A stretch of DNA of 64,000 nt. It comes from Fagopyrum homotropicum (lineage: Eukaryota; Streptophyta; Magnoliopsida; Caryophyllales; Polygonaceae). Below the pieces are notes generated by a model. The model saw nothing but the letters and a program-made list of their open reading frames with translations, searched no databases and was not told where the DNA came from. Positions 57,016 to 64,000 of the stretch are shown one piece after another. Location: positions 141,976,494 through 142,040,493 of the forward strand of contig BSWB01000005.1 in NCBI GenBank assembly GCA_033239125.1, in the 5' to 3' direction. Both the position numbers and the translations under genes were made by a program. How positions within the stretch are numbered: position 1 is the stretch's first letter; each line of letters starts with the position of its first letter.

Positions 57016-58990
57016 AAAATATGGGTCTTCCCGGAACATGATAGAGTTCCTATTCTCGAAAATAACTTTCTACCGTGCCTATTTTGAGTAATTTCATAAT
57101 TAGTTCCTTTATTTTTATTATTCTAGAACAAAAAATCCTAGTTTTTGGATATTAATAAGTTTATGGGGTTGACATTTATTGTTTTGATTTCGTTACTTAC
57201 TTGATGAGCTAACAGAACAATATTAATTTTTTTACCTAAATGAAACTAATCTCGTTGGAAGGAGGGGCACAATCCCCTTCCTTACCCCCCTTGACTATAT
57301 CTACCATAATTTCGTATGAATGAGGATCTTGAATTTATAAACCCGAGATTTTATATGTAAAGACCGACCTTATAATGAGTTTTAACACTAACTTATAACA
57401 ATATTTATAACAATGTGGGTGAATCTTTAAACAAGACACACATAACTAAACGTGCAGAAAATCAAAATGTAAATAATAATAATGCCATGATCATGCTTAG
57501 TATGAAACGACCTTATCAGAAAACTTAACTGCTTACATTGTGTCATATGACTAGTTTGACTACATGAATACAATGACCTGGTGATAAATCTTAGAGTAGC
57601 AAGTACACAGGTTTGGATGGTCACCCTCACTAGAATAATACATAGCTTTTTATCGTGTATAAAGTCTATTGACCAAGACCGTAAAAAAAAATGTTAGCTA
57701 ACAATCTTAAATCGCATTGTTATGTACTAAGGGTAACATAATATCACATAATACATAATGAAACATAAACACGTAAACATGCTTACAACATCATTTTAAT
57801 AATGTTTGTTGTTTAGGGGATTCATATTGTGTTCACTTATATTGTGACATTGAAGGTCCGTGAACCCTACGATTGTCCCTATATACACGTGTATGAGTAG
57901 TTTTTATGCAGTTCTCCATACACCTTTGACGAAATGGTTTCAAAGATTTTCTTCATAGACCATGATTGGAGTGGTTCAGGTATCACGACTTATCTTACAC
58001 ACACTTGGATCTTACAGATATTATTGTTACATCACCCTATTTAAAGACATTATTAATAATTCAACGAACACACAACTATCGTACCACAAGTCATACACGA
58101 AATTATCTAAAAAACCAGCTAGTTCAATTAGCTATTTATTTCAGTTACTCACCCGACTTCATCTTTAGCTTCATATATAAATAAGCTTCAACTTAAATTA
58201 TAATAAACTTAGAGCTCCAAATGGACCCTAAATAGTCATTAGCTTTTCAAATTTTCTGTAACTTTCTAAAACTCAAACCACCACACCCTTAAATCCTTAA
58301 CTTATCTTTATTTTTTATCATATTTGTATATCTGTCTAATCACTTGTAATTTCTGTTATAAAAAATATATAATATTATATTACATTACTATATTTATTAC
58401 AGTAATGTGAATTGAGTATGATATAATACACATACATTTCGTCCTTTTCTATTTAATGTTTTATCTCGTGGTTAATTCTTTTGATTTTTTTAATCTTTTA
58501 CACACGAAATACAGTCTGGCTTTGATTTTATCGAGTTAACAAAAAGTATTTTCTAAGCAACTATCAGATTTGTATGTGTCTGTCTAAAAGGATGACAGGA
58601 GGAGGGGAGCTCTAGATGACGGGGCTGGCATCCGCCGCCCCACCAACCACCGCCAGCAACGCCAGTCGCCAGTAAGCATGCGTGGAAAGAAGCTGCAAAT
58701 GGAACCTCCACTATTCCTCTTTCCATTCATAAATGTTTTTTTTATACCAAAGTTTTTTAAACGAGAAAGGACGTCAAATTTATCGAAGTTGGTCGTCCTA
58801 AAACATCGTTTTAAATGAGGTGCTCAATGTCATCGAATTTTTTGACTACAAGTCATTACCAAAAGAAGTGTGTATATCTGTGACGACTTCCTTGAAAACG
58901 TAAAAAATTCTAACTTCGTTAAACCATGAAATATAAAAAAATGTCATATCTATCGCGCATTTATACTCGAAAATTGTTGAATCCGCTATA
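57016..58990. other. Intergenic DNA
   Basis: No gene. 58085-58230 is a third copy of the 'cagct/agcttc' repeat, ending 'ctccaaatggaccc' before TAA. 58590-58700 is a GC-richer patch without a reading frame of note. Confidence 0.4.
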
Positions 58991-58994
58991 CTAC

Positions 58995-59175
58995 GTGCCC
59001 GTTTGGTTGGAGCGGTAGAATGAAAACGGAATGGAATCGGTTAAAGGTAAGAAAAGGAAATGAAAATAAAGGGGTTACTTTCATGTGTTAAAATACCTCT
59101 AACCAAATGCAGTTTTTGTTTGATTTGTAATCACTCCGTTATCGGGAATGATTACCAGTGCTTTCAAACGAGCCC
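58995..59175. mobile_element. Diverged member of the GGGCCCGTTTGG MITE family
   Basis: Left end GTGCCCGTTTGG and inverted right end GGGCTCGTTTGA, with 'aatgaaaacggaatggaatcgg' after the left end. Flanking trinucleotides are TAC and TAA, so the duplication is imperfect. Length is 181 bp. It has no internal tandem repeats. Confidence 0.55.
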
Positions 59176-59483
59176 TAAAAGTATTTGAAGTATTTTTTTA
59201 TTCCAAAACGTACTTGTGTTTTAAATTTCGTATTGTAACGAAAAATATCTTGCACTTAGCTTGGCAACTAGCACTTTTGACAACTCTCTTATTTGTCCTC
59301 TATCCCTATGTTTTGACCTAGCCGATCAACATGGACGAACTATCTATCTAGATGCATAGAAAAAAAATCTTGCACTTAGGTAAAAGACGACATTGGGGAA
59401 GTTGAATGAGGTGGTCCATAGAACGTATAAAGGTCCCTAGATGTGGTTATGAATGTGAAGGCCATCAATCGCATTCAAACTTA

Positions 59484-59791
59484 TGGATGCATTCCCTTGA
59501 GGGCTTCAATCCAACCAAATAGCCTATCCAAATCCATATAATCGTCTCATGGGTCCTGACGTGTCAGGTTCAAGCGCAGAACATGAATCGAGGTTTAATT
59601 GACAATCGAAGAAGGCTAATGATAATAAATGGGCCACGTGGCCCAATAACTGGGCCTGAACCGCCTGTTTAACAAATGAAAAGGCTAATGATGAATAAAT
59701 GGGCCGCATGGCCCAATAATCGATGATCCATGTGATTGGGCTTCATGTGACAACTTTTTGGTTGGATTGAAGCCCTCAACGGAATGCACCC
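59484..59791. mobile_element. 308-bp MITE with long inverted ends
   Basis: The left sequence GGATGCATTCCCTTGAGGGC continues into CTTCAATCCAACCAAA. The reverse complement of the right end gives GGGTGCATTCCGTTGAGGGC and the same continuation, two mismatches in about 36 bases. TTA lies on both sides (59481-59483, 59792-59794). Two internal copies of 'aggctaatgat.aataaatgggcc.c.tggcccaataa' sit about 85 bases apart. Confidence 0.8.
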
Positions 59792-59794
59792 TTA

Positions 59795-60457
59795 AAATCA
59801 TTTTTTTTTATAAAATACAGTTTTCTTTTAGCAAAAAAAACATCATATTTTAAACGTGAATTTTAATTTTAGCTATTTAATGATAATTTTTTTTATACAT
59901 ATAAAGTTTATTATTTTTGGATTTTATTTCAACTTCAAATATTACGATTTTTAAAATTATCCGCAAAGAAAAACTGTGTTTTTATTAAAACTTTAAAATT
60001 CATTTTCTCTAAATATATATTTCAATATGATGGTAAAAAATTTGTAGAAGTAAAAGGAAATATTAAAATATATCTTTGGAAAAATATCTGTAAAAGATAT
60101 TTTTGTTCCTTGTAAATTTCCAAGTCCGGTGGTATATAAAGTTGAAAAAGCAGTAATGGATAAATGGATATATTTAGTATATATTAGGGATAGATTTAGG
60201 AGAAAAACAGTTATTCAGAATTATTAAATACAAAATTAGCATTACTCATATCCTGGATGCGAATCCCATAGTTTGCATTAATTTAAGTAAAGAAAATAAA
60301 GAAGAGCAAGCAATTAGATAATAAAAGTAATCATACTTAGTAACATTATAATTAAGAGAAAATTGTTACATAAGCATGTGTCGATTAATTAGCTGCCGCA
60401 TACAGAATTAAAAAAAAAAGTACAATAGAAGTCTAGTGGGGCTGAGGAAAGGTACAT
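59795..60457. other. AT-rich intergenic DNA
   Basis: No gene or repeat boundary seen. The right part is the 3' flank of the minus-strand membrane-protein gene. Confidence 0.4.
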
Positions 60458-61237
60458 TCAGGCAACGACATTAACCTGTTGGCAGCGTGGGCAGCGTTGG
60501 TCGGCTTGGGGAGATTGGTGGAAATGCCTAAATGCCAAGCATACTAAATACATAATAAGAATTAACATGGGGAGCAGAAATACTGTTTCAAATAAAACCA
60601 GGGACTTGCTATGCGCACTCAGATTCTTATGTTTATGGCAGCTTGATATGCAGGAGTCCAGAGTGGTTGTACTCGAAAGGTAGATGCTGATTCCAAGTCC
60701 GCTTGAAATGGCTGTCATGTAGTATGTGATTCCCCCTTCAAACTTTTTGAGGAAGCCGTTTCAAATATCGCTGTGAAAAAAAAATAAATAAATTAACTTT
60801 GTTATAAAAAATATTTAAAACTCAAATACGGATACTTACCACAAATGCATGTGAGTCCCAGCGTGCATCTAAATGCACTGACGTTTGGACCCGCCATGAC
60901 GCTCCAGCACGTAGACACTGCTATAGAAACGATGAGACTAACCAATATCCAACCGTGTTGGTTGTCTTTAATTTCCACAAGAGGGATGTGCCAAATATTG
61001 GGACCGTTACGTATCTTGCGTGCAAACCAGACAATTATGATTAAAGAAATACCCGAGAGGGACTACCAGTGAAAATATAAGCAAGCATATCCTAAACCAC
61101 TCGCATCCAAGACCATCTTTGTGACAGTATCCGAAAAACTTTACTACGTAGAACCCGGAGCCTCCCAACCACGCACACACAGACAGGAGAAGAAGAACAA
61201 ATCTGTGTCCGCTGTCACCCGTCACCCAACCCGCCAT
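60458..61237 (-). CDS. Uncharacterised multi-pass membrane protein, probably three exons
   Basis: I do not recognise the family. The best model on the minus strand is 61237-61148, 61062-60840 and 60735-60458, giving 196 residues with matching phases. Introns are 85 bp (GTAGTA...GGTAG) and 104 bp (GTAAGT...GAAG). Hydrophobic segments: FVLLLLSVCAWLGGSGF, ISLIIIVWFA, WILVSLIVSIAVSTCW, the TCICGGITYYM region and FETVFLLPMLILIMYLVCLAF. The C-terminus has CPRC. The first intron is uncertain: exon 1 stays open past it with membrane-protein-like sequence (KFFGYCHKDGLGCEWF) and only a one-base shift separates that from exon 2, so a frameshift instead of splicing is possible. The 3' acceptor GAAG is also a weak one. 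Confidence 0.5.
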
Positions 61238-61876
61238 TGTTTGATTTTTGCTTGACTTTTGTTTTGGTACTTAGAATGAAAATCGAGCATGGATTTATCC
61301 ATAGCTCGTATTCCATTTTCGGAAATTCTTCAGGAATGCTTTCTTTGAACTCTGATCCAATTTGATGAAAGGGGAAGAGGAACGTTTAAACAAATTTAAC
61401 GCTATATTTATATTTTCTAACGCGCTCTCTCCTACTTAGTGATTTGATATCTGTAGCAATTAATGCATCTTGAAACTATTATCAGTTTTTTCAATTTTCA
61501 ATGACCTCTCTCCTACTTATTTTGCTTTGCTATCTGTACGTCTACTTCTCCACCTTGAAACTATGCGATTTTCTATATGTAGCAATTAATGCAATCCGTC
61601 TCCCACCTTGAAACTTTGAAACTGTGTGCTTTGCTACGTAGTAATTAAAGCTATATGTAGCAGCAGATGAGTGGTTGAAATTTTGTTTAGTGTTAATAAA
61701 TTTGTGGTGGTTGAAGATTTGTTTAGTGTTAATAAATTTGGGGCACACCTTGAAACAGGCGTATACATTTGGAGCTGTCCTCCATTGATGAATAAAATAA
61801 CAAGTATAAGAAAATTAGGGGCACACCTTTAAAAATATAATTGTAGATTTTATTGATGAATAAGAGTATAATAAAA
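61238..61876. other. Spacer between the two membrane-protein genes
   Basis: Contains the promoter of the 60458-61237 gene and the 3' flank of the next. 'attaatgcat/attaatgcaatc' with 'cttgaaact' recurs around 61460-61620, and 'ttt.gtttagtgttaataaattt' occurs twice at about 61680-61740. No coding sequence. Confidence 0.4.
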
Positions 61877-62587
61877 CTAGGGTTGTCCTCCATTGAAGAG
61901 GTCAGTACGAGAGTGTTGTGTTGTTTGGTCTGTGTTGATCTTGTTAGGTAGAGACACATAAGTTGCACATAGAAAGATAGTAACAAGGGATGAACAACAC
62001 AGGACCACTTTATTCCATCTGGGCTCGTTAGGACGAACATCTCGAAAAAGATATGAAATAGGTCCGCTAATGTAGCAAAGGAACAACCCATAATACGTAG
62101 CATTCAAATAACTCTTGAAATGCATTATAAGCAGAATCATGAAGGGTCCTACGAGCACGTGGGACAAAATAGCGAGCATCCCTAATGCAGAGGTTGGCTT
62201 GTAGGCGTCCAAGAACGGGAAAATGACTAATAAGAAAGTAGCACTACGCATGAGGCCACGAAGAAGACGAGTACAAGGACGATTGCGATCTGGGAAAGAT
62301 GCTGGTAGCCAATAAGCTTCGGGACCAATGTGATACATCAACGGGAAGATCAAAGCAAGAATGAATTGAAAATAACTTATGAACGCAGTACACGTGAATT
62401 CATCACTCGTGAATGCATCATCTGTGGTTTCTACTTCACATACAAAACAATGGGATTCAAACGCCACCATGCACACCGCCCAAGAAAATGATGCACCCAC
62501 TAGGAGCCACTCTGCTTCCGGCACCGGAAAATTGAAGACCGGTGATGTCGAAATTGCTTCCGCCCGGCTGCCGTCATCGTTCCTCAT
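61877..62587 (-). CDS. Uncharacterised six-segment membrane protein
   Basis: A single 236-codon frame from the ATG at 62587 (codons further upstream use TTG, not ATG). After a soluble N-terminus of about 25 residues come about six hydrophobic segments: WLLVGASFSWAVCMVAF, AFISYFQFILALIFPLMY, SATFLLVIFPFL, LGMLAILSHVLVGPFMILLI, YYGLFLCYISGPISYLF and VVLCCSSLVTIFLCATYV. The C-terminus is polar. I recognise no family. It is on the same strand as the gene at 60458-61237 with about 640 bp between them, and could be an upstream exon set of it rather than a separate gene, although a stop codon and polar tail close it. The frame length and regular hydrophobic spacing support real coding. Confidence 0.55.
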   Translation of the reverse strand: MRNDDGSRAEAISTSPVFNFPVPEAEWLLVGASFSWAVCMVAFESHCFVCEVETTDDAFTSDEFTCTAFISYFQFILALIFPLMYHIGPEAYWLPASFPDRNRPCTRLLRGLMRSATFLLVIFPFLDAYKPTSALGMLAILSHVLVGPFMILLIMHFKSYLNATYYGLFLCYISGPISYLFRDVRPNEPRWNKVVLCCSSLVTIFLCATYVSLPNKINTDQTTQHSRTDLFNGGQP

Positions 62588-62635
62588 TGCTTGCAGTTGC
62601 TCTACCAAAGATTAAGAGATCGTGCTGCTTAATTA

Positions 62636-62638
<3 letters not shown>

Positions 62639-62712
<74 letters not shown>
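62639..62712. repeat. (TA)n microsatellite
   Basis: About 37 uninterrupted TA units, starting about 50 bases upstream of the ATG of the 61877-62587 gene, so it sits in its leader or core promoter. Confidence 0.97.
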
Positions 62713-62714
<2 letters not shown>

Positions 62715-64000
62715 CTTTATTCAGTGGCCGATTAGTGAGATAATCTTGATTCAGTTGGAGATTCGATCTCCTTTTAGATATGAATCTTTAGCATTTTGTA
62801 TAGATTTACTTCCCATTAAAAATAAATAAATAAATCTATTTTACTAGGGCTGCTTAAGCCATGGAGAACCCTAAATTTCTTATAATACTTTTTGTTTTTT
62901 CGTCAATAAAAAAAATCTGTTTGTTTGTTTGTTTAGATTGATTTGATGTTTCAACTATTTACAAATATATATTTTATTTTTGTAACTTAATTAATGCTGT
63001 TAGGATATCATTTTTCTAAAAAATGAAAATATTTATTGTTACTGAATGAGTTTTTCCACACACAAATATCACCTATATAATCTAATTCATCAAATTGAAC
63101 CACAAATCAGATTTTATGACTTTTTAGTGAAACTAGTTCATATCTCGCACTGCGGATATATTTATATATTTGATGTTTTATAAATAAAATATCATCAACT
63201 TGTGTATATGGGACTAATCATATATTTATGAAAAAAATCAAATTAAATATTTGCTTTAATTTATCACCAACAAAAATTTTGTAAAAAAAGAAAATATAAT
63301 TTTTAACTTACAAAATCTTACTTTTATATCTTTTGGCATGGTAAAAAAATGTTTGTAAAAGAAAACATAAACAAAACATAGATATTTTTATAAATGAATC
63401 TAATCAAAAAAATTTTGATGGTGTTTAGTCAGAACAAAATCTATAAAAAATTTTTTTAAAAAAATCGGTATTTTAAAAAATCAAATCTGATCAAAATTTT
63501 GTTGGAAAAGATTATGTTGGGAAAAAATAAATATTAAAGATAAAAACAAATCTCTTTTATGAAAATAATAATTTATGGATCTACTAACAAATTTTTTGTG
63601 AAGAAAAAGAAGAAAGAAAATTTATTTTTTGTGAAAACTGTTTGTAAAAATAAAAACAAAAAAAATATAGATATTTAAAAAAACGAATTTGATCAAAGAT
63701 TTTAAAAACCGTCTTTCCATTATTAGATGATATTTAGCCCGATCAAAATCTGATCAAAATTATTTTTAAAGAAATGACGAAACATGGAAAATACGACGAG
63801 CTTATTAGATTGAGCATGAAAAATTCAAAAAAAAGCAGGAAAGTTTGCAAAAAACAAATCAATATATGAAGTTTTACTTATTAGATGGTGCGAGATTTAC
63901 TTGGAAAAAAATAGGACGAAGCAATAAAAATTGAAATTTGGAAAATATCTTCAAATTGTCGGAACTTGAAAAAGACGACGAAACTTGATCGATAAATAGT
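62713..64000. other. AT-rich DNA to the window end
   Basis: Very A/T-rich, with repeated 'gatcaaaat.t', 'tttgtaaaa' and 'aaaatata' words in both directions (about 63400-63760). No reading frame, repeat end or RNA gene that I can support. Confidence 0.4.

Noticed and set aside
62542..62829. 95-codon frame with Ile-Tyr repeats
   Set aside because: Translation of the (TA)n microsatellite.

Overview
The window is nuclear DNA from a flowering plant, most likely a eudicot. It is AT-rich, its recognisable genes have several GT-AG introns, and those genes belong to plant families: a class III peroxidase, an FD-type bZIP factor, SKP1 and an MCA calcium channel. Between them lie typical plant repeats: a LINE with an RNase H domain, a Helitron, hAT-like and PIF/Harbinger-like MITEs, and LTR/TRIM-like debris. 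I cannot assign an order or species. I found no rRNA gene, intact tRNA gene or CRISPR array.

Layout: 1.6-3.1 kb holds a complete four-exon class III peroxidase (+), closest in my memory to Arabidopsis PRX64. 3.4-18.7 kb is repeat-rich intergenic DNA: a tandemly expanded MITE, a hAT MITE with an 8-bp target duplication, LTR-like debris, a decayed LINE and a TRIM-like repeat. 18.76-19.95 kb holds an FD-like bZIP gene (+) whose C-terminal 14-3-3 docking motif has Arg where Pro is expected. 21.3-22.5 kb holds SKP1 (-). 23.4-28.3 kb has exon-like minus-strand fragments, including a broken STE20-type kinase.

28.8-36.07 kb is an almost intact LINE bounded by a perfect 17-bp target-site duplication. 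It has a 1,024-codon ORF1 with no gag-like feature I recognise. That ORF overlaps the endonuclease ORF by ATGA, and a frameshift separates the endonuclease from the RT/RNase H part. A LINE endonuclease relic (36.9 kb) and a Helitron with reiterated 5' ends (37.55-38.42 kb) follow. 39.05-43.87 kb is a complete seven-exon MCA gene (-).

44-60 kb is intergenic: a GC-rich palindrome island (47.2 kb), a MITE carrying four 142-bp tandem units (51.8-52.5 kb), other MITEs and small duplications. 60.5-62.6 kb has two minus-strand ORFs for uncharacterised multi-pass membrane proteins. The genes are independent transcription units with no shared pathway. The strongest oddities are the LINE ORF1, the FD motif change, and a MITE family in which two copies carry different internal tandem repeats.
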